DNA from: Halobellus inordinatus
GTDB lineage: Archaea; Halobacteriota; Halobacteria; Halobacteriales; Haloferacaceae
DNA: 64,000 bases
Assembly: GCF_024464655.1 (NCBI RefSeq)
Contig: NZ_JANHAV010000005.1
Coordinates: 62,001 to 126,000, forward strand
Direction of reading: 5' to 3'
Shown: positions 8,210 to 17,266 of the stretch, piece after piece
Position numbering within the stretch: position 1 is the stretch's first letter
Layout of the letters: each line of letters starts with the position of its first letter
Program-made: the position numbers and the translations under genes
The notes under the pieces: model-generated
The model's database searches: none
What the model was told of the DNA's origin: nothing
Seen by the model: the letters and a program-made list of their open reading frames with translations, nothing else

Positions 8210-9055
8210 TTACTCGGTCGGGCGCGGACGGGCGGTAAAGAGCGTCTGTACCAGGCTGTACGGATCGTAGACCGACTGGTGGCACTGGCAGTAGACGTCG
8301 TTTTCCGCGTTGAACTTCGCCGAACCCTCGCTCTTGTACTTCGGGACGCAACAGAAGTGCGTGCACTTGTTGAGCCACGCGATGAAGCCCTCCTCCGTCG
8401 AGGCTTCGATCCAGGGGTCGTTCTGGGCCATCTGTTCGACCTGTTCGGACTTGATGACCTGGATCGGAATGACGTCCTCGGCGTCCTCCGAGCGCCACCG
8501 GCCGGTCGCCGGTTTCCCGAGGCCCGGATCACCGACGTCGTTGGACCATTCTCTGTAGTCGGAGAAGTCGTCGACGTGGAGTTTGTCGCCTTCGGAGTAC
8601 GTCTCGCTCTGCCAGTCGTAGCCGGGGTTCGAGCCGACGCGGAAGTAGTTGTCCGAGTCGTAACCGGGCTCGATCCCAGCGTAGGATTCGACGCCGCAGT
8701 ACTGGAACCACTCCGACGTGTAGGCCACGCCCGAGCCCTTGTAGTCCTCCGTCTCGGCGATCTGGACCGAGATCCCTCCTTGTTGTTCGGTCTTGACCTC
8801 GGGCCAGACGCCCTTGAGATACCCCTCGTCGTCGATCTCGACGGGAATCTGTGGCATTCCGCGCGGCGCCGGACCCGCGGTGTTCTCGATAGCGTACGCC
8901 TGCGTCGAACCGCCGCCCGCGCCGGGCGACTGCGTCGCAGAATTGATTGCGGCCGCACCCGTCGCGCCGACGCCGGCGAGTGCCGCGCCCCCCACGACAC
9001 CTTTGACGAATCGGCGGCGACCCGAGTCCGCCGGGTACTTGTCGCGCTCGCTCAT
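8210..9055 (-). CDS. Tat-exported Rieske iron-sulfur protein
   Basis: [2Fe-2S] electron carrier of the cytochrome bc type, exposed outside the membrane. 281 aa. The N-terminus GRRRFVKGVVGGAALAGVGATGAAA is a twin-arginine signal/anchor. The cluster motifs are near the C-terminus: C231-T-H233 with C236 (box I) and C256-Q-C258-H259 (box II), which supply two Cys and two His ligands and the usual disulfide. The roughly 160 residues between anchor and cluster are longer than in mitochondrial proteins. No cytochrome b gene adjoins it, so its partner complex is unknown from this window. Confidence 0.85.
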   Translation of the reverse strand: MSERDKYPADSGRRRFVKGVVGGAALAGVGATGAAAINSATQSPGAGGGSTQAYAIENTAGPAPRGMPQIPVEIDDEGYLKGVWPEVKTEQQGGISVQIAETEDYKGSGVAYTSEWFQYCGVESYAGIEPGYDSDNYFRVGSNPGYDWQSETYSEGDKLHVDDFSDYREWSNDVGDPGLGKPATGRWRSEDAEDVIPIQVIKSEQVEQMAQNDPWIEASTEEGFIAWLNKCTHFCCVPKYKSEGSAKFNAENDVYCQCHQSVYDPYSLVQTLFTARPRPTE

Positions 9056-9221
9056 ACCCGAGTGTTCGTCCCGCCGGTAAAAAGGATGACGAAACCCCCG
9101 GTCCGTCTCTCGTCGCTGGAACTCCCGACGGTCGCTTAGATAATATCACGGATTTCGATCCAGATCTGAAAGGGCGTTCGACCCGAAACACAGAATGGAA
9201 ATTTCTCGACAACTCGGTGGT

Positions 9222-9230
9222 TTTTTACTC
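9222..9230 (+). promoter_or_regulatory. TATA-like element of ppc
   Basis: TTTTTTACT lies 23-31 nt before the ppc ATG at 9253, the spacing seen for leaderless haloarchaeal transcripts. Confidence 0.45.
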
Positions 9231-9252
9231 GGACGACAGAATATCCCACGGT

Positions 9253-11946
9253 ATGGGATTACACAGTAGGGACGTAAATCAGGACGTCCGTGAGCTTGGA
9301 GCGCTCTTGGGCGACGTATTGGCCGAGCAGACGTCACGAGGATCGTTCGAGACCGTCGAAGACATTCGGACCGCCGCCATCTCGTACCGGAAGGGCGAAC
9401 GGGAGTCCCGGGCGGAACTCGATCGACTCCTCGACGGCCTCTCGCCGGAGGGCGAAAGCGTCGTCGCCCGCGCGTTTACGACGTACTTCGAACTCATCAA
9501 TCTCGCAGAGGAGCGCGAACGCGCACGCGTCGTCCGTGAGGCGTCCCAGGCGGACAACCTCGAAGACGGACTCGTCGCGACTGTCGAGACGCTCATCGAA
9601 GCCGATGCCGACGCCGAAACCGTCCAGCAGGTGCTCGACGACGTTCTCATCGAGCCGACGTTTACCGCACACCCGACCGAGGCCCGCCGAAAGACGGTGA
9701 AGGCGAAACTTCGATCGATCGCGAGCCGGCTAGAGGAACTCGACGAACGGCGCGTGACGGACCGCGAACACGATCAGTTGTGGCGGAAGATCGACGCCGA
9801 GGTCACGAGCCTCTGGCAGACGTCGCAGGTTCGCGAGCGCCGCCCCGAACCACAGGACGAAGCGCGGAACGTTCAGTGGTATCTGGAATCTATCCTCTTC
9901 GACGTCGTCGGCGAAGTCTACGCCGAGTTCGAGGATCTTCTCGCAGACGAGTATCCGGAGGTCGACGTTCCCAAACTCTTCGAGTTCCGGTCGTGGGCGG
10001 GTTCGGATCGCGACGGCAACCCATTCGTCACGCCCGAAGTGACGACCGATACGCTCGAACGGCAGCGATCGGTGGTGCTCGAAAAGTACAGCCAGTCTCT
10101 CAAGCGTCTCTCGGGCGTGCTGAGTCAAGACGGTCGCCGCATCGACATCGGCGCCGAACTGGAACGCTCGCTGAAGGCCGATCGCTCGCGGCTGCCGGGC
10201 GTCGCCGACGAGGCGAAAGAGCGCTACCCGGGCGAACCGTACCGTCAGAAACTGAAGCTGATGCGCGAGCGCCTCCGTCGCATCGAGGACGTCCGGCCGG
10301 ACGGCTACGGCGACGAGGCGGCGTTCCTCGACGACCTCGAAGTCATCGACCGTAGCCTCCGATCGACGGGCGCGGATGTCGTCGCCGACGAGTACGTCGA
10401 ACCGCTGATGCGGCAGGTCGATACCTTCGGATTCACGCTCGCGAGTCTGGACCTCCGCGATCATCAGGAGAACCACACCGAAGCAGTCCACGAGGCACTC
10501 GAACACGAGGGCATCGACTACTACGGCCGCGACGAAGACGGGCGGATCGAGGTACTGACCGAGGCGATTCTCCAGGACGAACCGATCCTCGATCTCGACG
10601 AACCCGGCGACGTCTCCGAGACGGCCGAACGCGTCCTGCGACGCTTCGAGATGCTCGGCGAGTGGCAACGCGAGTTCGGCGTCAGCGCCATCGACACGTA
10701 CTGCATCTCGATGACCGAGGAACCGAGTCACGTGCTGGAGGTGCTCTTCCTCGCCGACCAGGCAGGTGTCGTGTCACTCCCGGACCACTGCGGACTCGAC
10801 ATCGTGCCGCTCTTGGAGACGGAGTCGGCGCTCAACGGCGCGCGCCGGATTATGGGGACGCTCTTCGAGAACGCGGCTTACGCGAAGGCGCTCGACGCCC
10901 GCAACGACGTCCAGGAGATCATGCTCGGCTACTCCGACTCCAACAAGGAGAACGGGTTCCTGGCCGCGAACTGGGACCTCTACAAGAACCAGCGTCGCCT
11001 CGCGAACATCTGCGACGACTTCGACGTGAAGATGCGACTGTTCCACGGGCGCGGCGGGTCGATCTCGCGCGGCGGCGGGCCGATGAACGAGGCGATGCTG
11101 GCGCTCCCCAACGAGACAGTCACCGGACAGATTAAGTTTACCGAGCAAGGCGAGGCCATCGCCGAGAAGTACGCGAACCCACAGATCGCCGAGCGGAACC
11201 TCGAACAGATGCTGAACGCGCAGGTTCGCTCGCGGTACCAGGCGATCTGCGAGCCCGAAGAGGACGTCAGCGAGGAGTGGGTCGACGCGATGGACGAGAT
11301 GGCGACGACGGCCCGAAAGCAGTACCGCGACCTGCTCGAATCCGACGGCTTCGTCTCGTACTTCGGGCAGGCGACGCCGATCGGCGTCATCGAGGACCTG
11401 AATCTCGGCTCCCGACCCGCGTCGCGATCGGGCGAACGCACCGTCGAGGACCTGCGGGCGATCCCGTGGGTGTTCTCCTGGACGCAGTCGCGCTGCATCA
11501 TCACCGGCTGGTACGCACTCGGCGCGGGGATCCGAACGTATCTCGACGAGGGCGGCGACCTCGGCGTTCTCCGGGAGATGTACGAGGAGTGGCCGTTCTT
11601 CCGGACGACGCTCGACAACGCGTCGCTGGCGCTCGCACGGACCGACTTCGACATCGCAGAGCACTACGCCGAGCTCGCGGATCCGGACCTCCGCGAGGAG
11701 TTCTTCCCGCACCTTCAGGCGGAGTACGAGCGCGCGCGCACCGCCGTACTCGACGTCACCGACCGGGAGGCGCTACTCAAGCGTGAGTGGCTCGACGAGA
11801 GCCTTCGACGCCGGAACCCCTACGTCGACCCACTGAACCTCCTGCAGACGCATCTGCTCGCCCAGACGCACCGAACTGACCACGAGGAGCAGACGCTCCG
11901 ACTGACGGTGAAGGGCATCGCGGCAGGAATGAAGAACACGGGGTAG
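9253..11946 (+). CDS. ppc: Phosphoenolpyruvate carboxylase
   Basis: Carboxylates PEP with bicarbonate to oxaloacetate, replenishing the TCA cycle. 897 aa, the length of the bacterial-type enzyme rather than the shorter archaeal PpcA. The catalytic His is in EPTFTAHPTEA; other hallmarks are GYSDSNKENGFLAANW, the glycine-rich loop FHGRGGSISRGGGP, the SRPASR segment and the C-terminal KGIAAGMKNTG, with KNTG in place of the usual QNTG. The ATG at 9253 is preferred over an upstream in-frame start at 9217 because a T-rich TATA-like box sits 23-31 nt before it. The N-terminus (MGLHSRDVNQDVRELGALLGDV) matches family starts. Confidence 0.95.
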   Translation: MGLHSRDVNQDVRELGALLGDVLAEQTSRGSFETVEDIRTAAISYRKGERESRAELDRLLDGLSPEGESVVARAFTTYFELINLAEERERARVVREASQADNLEDGLVATVETLIEADADAETVQQVLDDVLIEPTFTAHPTEARRKTVKAKLRSIASRLEELDERRVTDREHDQLWRKIDAEVTSLWQTSQVRERRPEPQDEARNVQWYLESILFDVVGEVYAEFEDLLADEYPEVDVPKLFEFRSWAGSDRDGNPFVTPEVTTDTLERQRSVVLEKYSQSLKRLSGVLSQDGRRIDIGAELERSLKADRSRLPGVADEAKERYPGEPYRQKLKLMRERLRRIEDVRPDGYGDEAAFLDDLEVIDRSLRSTGADVVADEYVEPLMRQVDTFGFTLASLDLRDHQENHTEAVHEALEHEGIDYYGRDEDGRIEVLTEAILQDEPILDLDEPGDVSETAERVLRRFEMLGEWQREFGVSAIDTYCISMTEEPSHVLEVLFLADQAGVVSLPDHCGLDIVPLLETESALNGARRIMGTLFENAAYAKALDARNDVQEIMLGYSDSNKENGFLAANWDLYKNQRRLANICDDFDVKMRLFHGRGGSISRGGGPMNEAMLALPNETVTGQIKFTEQGEAIAEKYANPQIAERNLEQMLNAQVRSRYQAICEPEEDVSEEWVDAMDEMATTARKQYRDLLESDGFVSYFGQATPIGVIEDLNLGSRPASRSGERTVEDLRAIPWVFSWTQSRCIITGWYALGAGIRTYLDEGGDLGVLREMYEEWPFFRTTLDNASLALARTDFDIAEHYAELADPDLREEFFPHLQAEYERARTAVLDVTDREALLKREWLDESLRRRNPYVDPLNLLQTHLLAQTHRTDHEEQTLRLTVKGIAAGMKNTG

Positions 11947-11997
11947 ACTGCGGGTCAGATCCGCTGAGACACTCCGCCTCCGAAGGGGATCTGGGCG

Positions 11998-12093
11998 AAC
12001 AGTCGGCACAGCAACTCCCGATGACTCGGGCTGACTCCCGCGTCGACGTGCCGAACGACCGCTGCCCGACGCGGGGTGCGTCCTACGTCACGG
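11998..12093 (-). ncRNA. Candidate structured small RNA, copy 1 (novel family)
   Basis: The intergenic block between ppc and the aldo/keto reductase gene shares a 40-nt identical core (12036-12075) and conserved flanks (11998-12012 and 12081-12093) with 44523-44603. On the minus strand the core folds as a 9-bp stem CCCGCGTCG/CGACGCGGG (12067-12075 with 12037-12045) closing a 21-nt loop. TCGGCAC in the loop (minus strand of 12048-12054) can pair with GTGCCGA (minus strand of 12003-12009), making a pseudoknot. A variable linker here carries an extra hairpin CCCGAGTCATCGGG absent from copy 2. No reading frame is conserved. No match to RNase P, SRP or tRNA was recognised. Confidence 0.55.
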
Positions 12094-12113
12094 CAAGGAT
12101 GGCCCCGGCTTCG

Positions 12114-12121
12114 TATATAAA
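12114..12121 (-). promoter_or_regulatory. TATA box for small RNA copy 1
   Basis: Minus-strand TTTATATA, a near-consensus haloarchaeal TATA element, ends 21 bp upstream of the conserved block. Copy 2 has ATTTATAT at almost the same distance. This predicts a transcription start inside the conserved CCGTGACGTAGGA segment. Confidence 0.6.
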
Positions 12122-12170
12122 CGCTCGTTCGAGAGAGCCGTCGTCCCTGCCCGCCGGGATGATGAGACGG

Positions 12171-12971
12171 CTACGGCTGATTCCAGGGCGCATCGGGAGC
12201 GTCGACGACGCGGTGGCGGCGGTCGATACCGTCGATCGCGGCGACGTCTTCCGCCTCCAATTCGAGGTCGAGCGCCCCGTAGTTCTCGCGGATGTGCGCC
12301 CGCGTGGCCGACTTCGGGATCGGTGTGACGTTTTCCTTCGCCAGTAGCCACGCGAGCGACACCTGCGCCGGCGTCGCGTCGTGTTTCTCGGCGACGTCGA
12401 CGATCGTCGGCACGTCCGCGACCCGCCCGCGGACGATCGGCGAGTACGCGACGAGCCGGTGCTCGTGTTCGACCGCGTATTCGTGGAGTTCCCGCTGGGG
12501 GAGCAGCGGATGCATCTCGACTTGGTGCGCCGCGAGCGGGGCGTCGAGGCGCTCGATCGCCGTCTCCAGTTGGTCCGGGCCGAAGTTGCTCACTCCCACG
12601 CGGTCGACGACGCCCTCGTCGACGAGCGCGTCGAGCGCCGGCAGCGTCTCGTCGGGATCGTAGCCCGCCGCGGGCCAGTGGACGTACAGGAGATCGATCG
12701 TGTCCACGCCGAGGCGCGCGGCGCTCGCGCGTGCGGTCTCGGTTACGTCGCCGTACCCGAGGTTGTCCGTATCGAGCTTCGTCGCCACGAGCACCTCGTC
12801 GGCGCCGCGGTCAGCGCGCGCGAGACCCTCTCCGACGAGCGCCTCGTTGCCGTACCCCTGGGCGGTGTCGACGTGGTCGTACCCGAGATCGAGGGCTGTC
12901 GCGACGGCGGCCGGGCACGTCTCGGGGTCAGTCAGCTTGTACGTTCCGAGTCCGAGCGCCGGGAAGTCCAT
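12171..12971 (-). CDS. Aldo/keto reductase
   Basis: NADPH-dependent carbonyl reductase of the AKR superfamily, similar to 2,5-diketo-gluconate reductase types. 266 aa forming one TIM barrel. The catalytic tetrad is visible: D35 and Y40 in HVDTAQGYGNE, K65 in VATKLDTDN, and H98 in LLYVHWP. The cofactor loop IPKSATRAHIRENYGAL is near the C-terminus. The ATG at 12971 starts MDFPALGLGTYKL, the usual family N-terminus; a longer upstream frame has no family similarity. Natural substrate unknown. It is transcribed away from the saccharopine-dehydrogenase-like gene. Confidence 0.85.
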   Translation of the reverse strand: MDFPALGLGTYKLTDPETCPAAVATALDLGYDHVDTAQGYGNEALVGEGLARADRGADEVLVATKLDTDNLGYGDVTETARASAARLGVDTIDLLYVHWPAAGYDPDETLPALDALVDEGVVDRVGVSNFGPDQLETAIERLDAPLAAHQVEMHPLLPQRELHEYAVEHEHRLVAYSPIVRGRVADVPTIVDVAEKHDATPAQVSLAWLLAKENVTPIPKSATRAHIRENYGALDLELEAEDVAAIDGIDRRHRVVDAPDAPWNQP

Positions 12972-13075
12972 ACTCGACTTTCGAATACTAGGCTCTCGAC
13001 AGTTTCGGTGCCCGGAGCAGGTGTCGATCCACTGACGCCGGTGTTCCTTTGTCAGTTCCGCACCAACGTGGCCGT

Positions 13076-14170
13076 ATGTCCCGCTCCGACTCTCCCCGAC
13101 TCCTCGTCTACGGTGCCTACGGATACACCGGTCGTCTCGTCGTCGAACGAGCCGTAGAACACGGCTACGAACCGCTGGTCGCCGGCCGCGACCGCACGAA
13201 GACGCGCGGCGTCGCCACCGCCCACGGCCTCCAAGCACGACCGTTCGCAGTCGAAGACGCCGCCGACCACCTCGGTACCGTCGACGTCGTCCTCAACTGC
13301 GCGGGGCCGTTCGACCAGACGGCCGATCCGATGGTCGACGCCTGTATCGAGACCGAGACCGACTACCTCGACATCACCGGCGAACTGCAGGTCTTCGAGC
13401 GGATCCACCGCCGCGACGGCGACGCCGAGGCCGCCGGCGTGACGCTTCTGCCGGGAGTCGGCTTCGACGTCGTCCCGACGGACTGCCTCGCGACGCACCT
13501 CCACCGTCGCCTGCCCGACGCGACTCACCTCTCGCTCGCGCTCGAATCCGAGGGCGGCGTCTCGCCGGGGACGCTGAAGACGATGCTGTCGGACATCGGG
13601 TCCGGCGGAGCGGTCCGACGCGACGGCGACCTCCGCTTCGAACAGATCGGCGCGCGGACCCGCGTCGTCGACTTCGGCGAGGGGTTGCGCCGGGCGATCT
13701 CGATCCCGTGGGGCGATCTCTCGACGGCGTATCACTCGACTGGGATTCCGAACATCGACGTGTACCTCTCGCTTCCGAAGAACGCACGCCGGGCATTCTC
13801 GCTCTCCCGGTACGCCGGCGGCGTGCTCGACGCCGACCAGGTACAGCGCGCCCTCTCGTGGCTCGTCGACCGGTACGTCGAGGGCCCCGACGAAGCGGCC
13901 CGCTCCGCGGGCGAAGCGCACATCTGGGGCGAAGCCAGGTCCGACGACGACCGCGTCGTCTCGCGCCTCCGCACGCCCGACACGTACCGAATGACCGTCC
14001 GGACGGCACTGTTGGTCGCCGAAAAAGTGCTCGACGGCGAGGCACCGACGGGCTATCAGACGCCGGCCTCGGCGTTCGGGCCGGATCTCGTCCTCGAAGT
14101 GCCCGGCGTCGAGCGGGTCGATCTGAACGGTGACGAGGTCGTCGGAGAGGAGTCGACCGCGGCGGAGTAA
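13076..14170 (+). CDS. Saccharopine dehydrogenase-like NAD(P)-binding oxidoreductase
   Basis: Rossmann-fold protein related to trans-acting enoyl reductase and saccharopine dehydrogenase-like proteins. 364 aa. The dinucleotide motif YGAYGYTGRLV is at residues about 11-21; LNCAGPFDQTADPMVDACIETETDYLDITGE is the second conserved block, followed by LLPGVGFDVVPTDCLA. The ATG at 13076 directly precedes the fold. In mycobacteria relatives act in lipid synthesis; in haloarchaea, whose lipids are isoprenoid, a role in saturating an isoprenoid or quinone side chain is speculative. It stands alone upstream of pyrG. Confidence 0.75.
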   Translation: MSRSDSPRLLVYGAYGYTGRLVVERAVEHGYEPLVAGRDRTKTRGVATAHGLQARPFAVEDAADHLGTVDVVLNCAGPFDQTADPMVDACIETETDYLDITGELQVFERIHRRDGDAEAAGVTLLPGVGFDVVPTDCLATHLHRRLPDATHLSLALESEGGVSPGTLKTMLSDIGSGGAVRRDGDLRFEQIGARTRVVDFGEGLRRAISIPWGDLSTAYHSTGIPNIDVYLSLPKNARRAFSLSRYAGGVLDADQVQRALSWLVDRYVEGPDEAARSAGEAHIWGEARSDDDRVVSRLRTPDTYRMTVRTALLVAEKVLDGEAPTGYQTPASAFGPDLVLEVPGVERVDLNGDEVVGEESTAAE

Positions 14171-14252
14171 CGCGCTGCAGGAAGGGTGAGACGGGAAGAT
14201 TCGGACAACTATGCGTGTGGGTCGCTCGCAGGGGATCGGTCGCTCCGAAACG

Positions 14253-14258
14253 GTTTTG
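14253..14258 (+). promoter_or_regulatory. Candidate TATA-like box of pyrG
   Basis: GTTTTG lies 24-29 nt before the pyrG ATG at 14282, consistent with a leaderless transcript. Confidence 0.35.
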
Positions 14259-14281
14259 ATGCGGCCTCGCGCACACTCGGT

Positions 14282-15943
14282 ATGCCGAAGGAACCCGACA
14301 CCGGGTACGACCCCACGCTGGGTCGGAAGTTCATTTTCGTGACCGGCGGGGTGATGTCCGGACTGGGCAAAGGTATCACTGCGGCCAGCACCGGCCGTCT
14401 GCTCTCGAACGCCGGCTTCGACGTGACGGCGGTCAAGATCGACCCGTACCTCAACGTCGACGCGGGGACGATGAACCCCTACCAGCACGGCGAAGTGTAC
14501 GTTCTGAAAGACGGCGGCGAGGTCGACCTCGACTTGGGGAACTACGAGCGCTTCCTCGGGGTCGATATGACCTCGGATCACAACATCACGACGGGCAAGA
14601 CCTACCAGCACGTCATCGAGAAGGAGCGCGCGGGTGATTACCTGGGCAAGACCGTCCAGATCATCCCACATATCACCGACGACATCAAACGGCGCATCCG
14701 CGAGGCCGCCGAAGGCACCGACGTCTGCATCGTCGAGGTCGGCGGCACCGTCGGCGACATCGAGGGGATGCCGTATCTCGAAGCGCTGCGGCAGTTCGCC
14801 CACGAGGAAGACGACGAGGATATTCTCTTTACCCACGTCACGCTCGTCCCCTACTCGAAGAACGGCGAACAGAAGACAAAGCCCACCCAGCACTCCGTCA
14901 AGGAACTCCGCTCGATCGGGCTCCAGCCCGACATCCTCGTCGGTCGCTGTGAGAACGAACTCGACCCCGAGACGAAAGAGAAGATCGCGCTGTTCTGTGA
15001 CGTTCCGACGGAGGCCGTCTTCTCGAACTCCGACGTCGAGGACGTCTATCACGTCCCGCTGATGGTCGAAGAGGAGGGCCTCGATCAGTACGTGATGGAA
15101 CGGCTCGACCTCGACTCCGAGGCGCTTTCCCCGGCCGAGCGCGACAACCGCTGGCGCGAACTCGTCACCCGCGAACGGACCGACGAGGTCGACATCGCCC
15201 TGGTCGGCAAGTACGACCTCGAGGACGCCTATATGTCCGTCCACGAGGCGCTGAAGCACGCGGGCATCGAGCGCCGGACAGAAGTGAACGTCCTGTGGGT
15301 CGACTCCGACGAGATGCTCGATCATCACGAGGATCGGCTCAAAGGGGCCGACGGCGTCGTCGTCCCCGGTGGCTTCGGCTCCCGCGGGACCGAGGGAAAA
15401 CTGAAAGCAATCGAGTACTGCCGCGAGAACGACGTGCCCTTCCTGGGGCTCTGTCTCGGCTTCCAGATGGCGGTCGTCGAACACGCGCGGAACGTCCTGG
15501 GACTCCCAGACGCCCACTCCGCGGAGCTCGACCCCGACACCGAACACCCCGTCATCGACATCCTGCCCGAGCAGTACGAGGTCGACGAGATGGGCGGCAC
15601 GATGCGGCTCGGCGCACACGACACGCAGATCGAGGCCGGCTCGCTCGCCGCGGACGTCTACGGCGACACGGTCTGTACCGAGCGGCACCGGCACCGCTAC
15701 GAAGTCAATCCCGAGTACATCGAGCGGCTCGAAGAAGGCGCGCTCGATTTCTCCGGGCGGGCCAACAACCGGATGGAGATCCTCGAACGAACCGATCACC
15801 CGTTCTTCCTCGGGACGCAGTTCCACCCCGAGTTCCGGTCGCGACCGGACCGAGCCAGCCCGCCGTTCGTGGGCTTTCTCGACGCGGTCACCGGCGAACT
15901 GGACGCGCGCGAACTGACTGACGAAACAGAGGTACAAGCCTAA
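14282..15943 (+). CDS. pyrG: CTP synthase
   Basis: Converts UTP, ATP and glutamine to CTP. 553 aa, two domains. The N-terminal amidoligase domain starts [21 protein letters not shown] and contains [40 protein letters not shown]. The C-terminal class I amidotransferase has nucleophile C391 in [12 protein letters not shown] and the His-Glu pair in FHPEFRSRP. The ATG at 14282 matches the family start and follows a GTTTTG box by 24 nt. The stop TAATG overlaps the guaA start by one base, so the two nucleotide-synthesis genes are likely cotranscribed and coupled. Confidence 0.97.
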   Translation: MPKEPDTGYDPTLGRKFIFVTGGVMSGLGKGITAASTGRLLSNAGFDVTAVKIDPYLNVDAGTMNPYQHGEVYVLKDGGEVDLDLGNYERFLGVDMTSDHNITTGKTYQHVIEKERAGDYLGKTVQIIPHITDDIKRRIREAAEGTDVCIVEVGGTVGDIEGMPYLEALRQFAHEEDDEDILFTHVTLVPYSKNGEQKTKPTQHSVKELRSIGLQPDILVGRCENELDPETKEKIALFCDVPTEAVFSNSDVEDVYHVPLMVEEEGLDQYVMERLDLDSEALSPAERDNRWRELVTRERTDEVDIALVGKYDLEDAYMSVHEALKHAGIERRTEVNVLWVDSDEMLDHHEDRLKGADGVVVPGGFGSRGTEGKLKAIEYCRENDVPFLGLCLGFQMAVVEHARNVLGLPDAHSAELDPDTEHPVIDILPEQYEVDEMGGTMRLGAHDTQIEAGSLAADVYGDTVCTERHRHRYEVNPEYIERLEEGALDFSGRANNRMEILERTDHPFFLGTQFHPEFRSRPDRASPPFVGFLDAVTGELDARELTDETEVQA

Positions 15944-16860
15944 TGGTCGACGTTGATTCATTCATCGACGAAGCGGTCGAAGAGATTTCAGAACAGGTCG
16001 GCGACGAAAACGCCATCATCGCGCTTTCGGGGGGCGTCGACTCCTCGGTCGCCGCGGCGCTGACGTACCGTGCTATCGGCGATCAGCTCACGTCTGTCTA
16101 CGTGGACACCGGGCTGATGCGGAAAGAGGAGACCGAACAGATCCGCGAGACGTTCTCGTATATGGACTCGCTCCGCGTCGTCGAGGCGCAGGACCGATTC
16201 CTCGACGCGCTCGCGGGCATCACCGACCCCGAGGAGAAGCGCCACGCCATCGGCGAGCAGTTCATCCGGGAGTTCGAGCGCGAGGCGAAAGACGCCGACG
16301 CCGACTACCTCGTTCAGGGGACGATCTACCCCGACCGGATCGAGTCGGAAGGCAACATCAAATCCCACCACAACGTCGGCGGCCTCCCGGACGTCGTCGA
16401 CTTCGAGGGCATCGTCGAACCCGTCCGCGAACTGTACAAAGACGAGGTTCGCGAGGTCGCTCGCGCGCTCGACTTAGAGGAGATCATCTCCGAGCGGATG
16501 CCGTTCCCCGGTCCGGGGCTCGCGATCCGCGTCGTCGGCGAGGTCACCCGCGAGAAGGTGGAGGTCGCCCGCGAGGCGTGTCACATCGTCGAAGAAGAGA
16601 CCGAAGAGCACGATCCCTGGCAGGCCTTCGCGGCCGTCATCGGCAAGGGGACCGGCGTCAAGGGCGACAACCGCGTCCACGGCTGGATCGTCTCGGTGCG
16701 CTCGGTCGAGTCCCGTGACGGAATGACCGCGCGGGCACAGGAACTCCCCTGGGAGACGCTTCAGCGCATCCAATCGCGGATCACCGGCGAGAACGAGAAC
16801 GTCGCCCGCGTCGTCTACGACGTGACGCACAAACCGCCCGCGACCATCGAGTACGAGTGA
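15943..16860 (+). CDS. guaAb: GMP synthase ATP-pyrophosphatase subunit (GuaAb)
   Basis: Aminates XMP to GMP using ammonia from a separate glutamine amidotransferase subunit, as is usual in archaea, where the two halves are separate genes. 305 aa. The PP-loop LSGGVDSS lies at residues about 29-36; other signatures are [33 protein letters not shown] and the C-terminal [11 protein letters not shown]. No amidotransferase domain is present; the partial amidotransferase at the right window edge is a different, stand-alone type. It overlaps pyrG by one base and the following small gene by one base. Confidence 0.95.
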   Translation: MVDVDSFIDEAVEEISEQVGDENAIIALSGGVDSSVAAALTYRAIGDQLTSVYVDTGLMRKEETEQIRETFSYMDSLRVVEAQDRFLDALAGITDPEEKRHAIGEQFIREFEREAKDADADYLVQGTIYPDRIESEGNIKSHHNVGGLPDVVDFEGIVEPVRELYKDEVREVARALDLEEIISERMPFPGPGLAIRVVGEVTREKVEVAREACHIVEEETEEHDPWQAFAAVIGKGTGVKGDNRVHGWIVSVRSVESRDGMTARAQELPWETLQRIQSRITGENENVARVVYDVTHKPPATIEYE

Positions 16861-17201
16861 TGATCCTGGTCGCCGGCCCCGACGTCGACGGACTCGGAGA
16901 CGCGCTCGAAGCGCTCGGAGCGGAGGTCGTCCGCGTTGAGGGCATCGCGAACCGCGAGTCGCTCTCTGCGGCCGGTCTCGAAGACGCCGACACGCTCGTC
17001 CTGACGGATATGGACGACGCGTCGGCCATCCCGGTCGCGAAGGAGGCGAACCCGGACATCAAGGTCGTGACCTACGCCACCGACTCCCTGCCGGAGTTCG
17101 CGCGCGGCCAGACCGACCTCGCTATCGATCCCGCGCTCCTGTCGGCCGAGGTCGTCGCCGACGAACTAGTCGAGGGGCTCGTCGGCGAGCAGGCGGAGTA
17201 G
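16860..17201 (+). CDS. DUF7126-type small haloarchaeal protein
   Basis: 113 aa from the ATG at 16860, which overlaps the guaA stop (TGATG); a GTG one codon earlier is also possible. The sequence [28 protein letters not shown], then ADTLVLTDMDDASAIPVAKEANPDIKVVTYA, looks like a small alpha/beta fold resembling half of a Rossmann or receiver-like domain without an obvious active site. Homologues are sometimes mislabelled CTP synthetase because they sit beside pyrG. The tight coupling to pyrG-guaA suggests a role in nucleotide metabolism or its regulation; biochemical function is unknown. Confidence 0.7.
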   Translation: MILVAGPDVDGLGDALEALGAEVVRVEGIANRESLSAAGLEDADTLVLTDMDDASAIPVAKEANPDIKVVTYATDSLPEFARGQTDLAIDPALLSAEVVADELVEGLVGEQAE

Positions 17202-17214
17202 CGCGGCGTTCCTG

Positions 17215-17244
17215 CGTCCGCGTCCGACGCGTCGGACGCGGACG
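17215..17244. terminator. Perfect 30-bp palindrome between convergent genes
   Basis: The half-site CGTCCGCGTCCGACG is followed immediately by its exact reverse complement, giving a loopless 30-bp palindrome. It lies 13 bp after the DUF7126-type gene and 22 bp after the end of the convergent HD gene. A T tract (AGTTTTCCC) follows on the plus strand. It probably forms a bidirectional terminator hairpin; a protein-binding dyad is the alternative. Confidence 0.5.
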
Positions 17245-17266
17245 ATTCCTGAATCAGTTTTCCCTG

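Noticed and set aside
11998-12093. Reading the RNA locus as an insertion-sequence end or as RNase P/SRP RNA
   Set aside because: There are no terminal inverted repeats or target duplications, the conserved unit includes a promoter at fixed distance, and the length (about 80-95 nt) and motifs do not fit RNase P or SRP RNA.
13052-15961. A 969-codon open frame on the minus strand
   Set aside because: It is antisense to the saccharopine-dehydrogenase-like and pyrG genes. High GC keeps antisense frames open; the product is Arg/Val/Gly-rich without family motifs, whereas the plus strand encodes clear enzymes.
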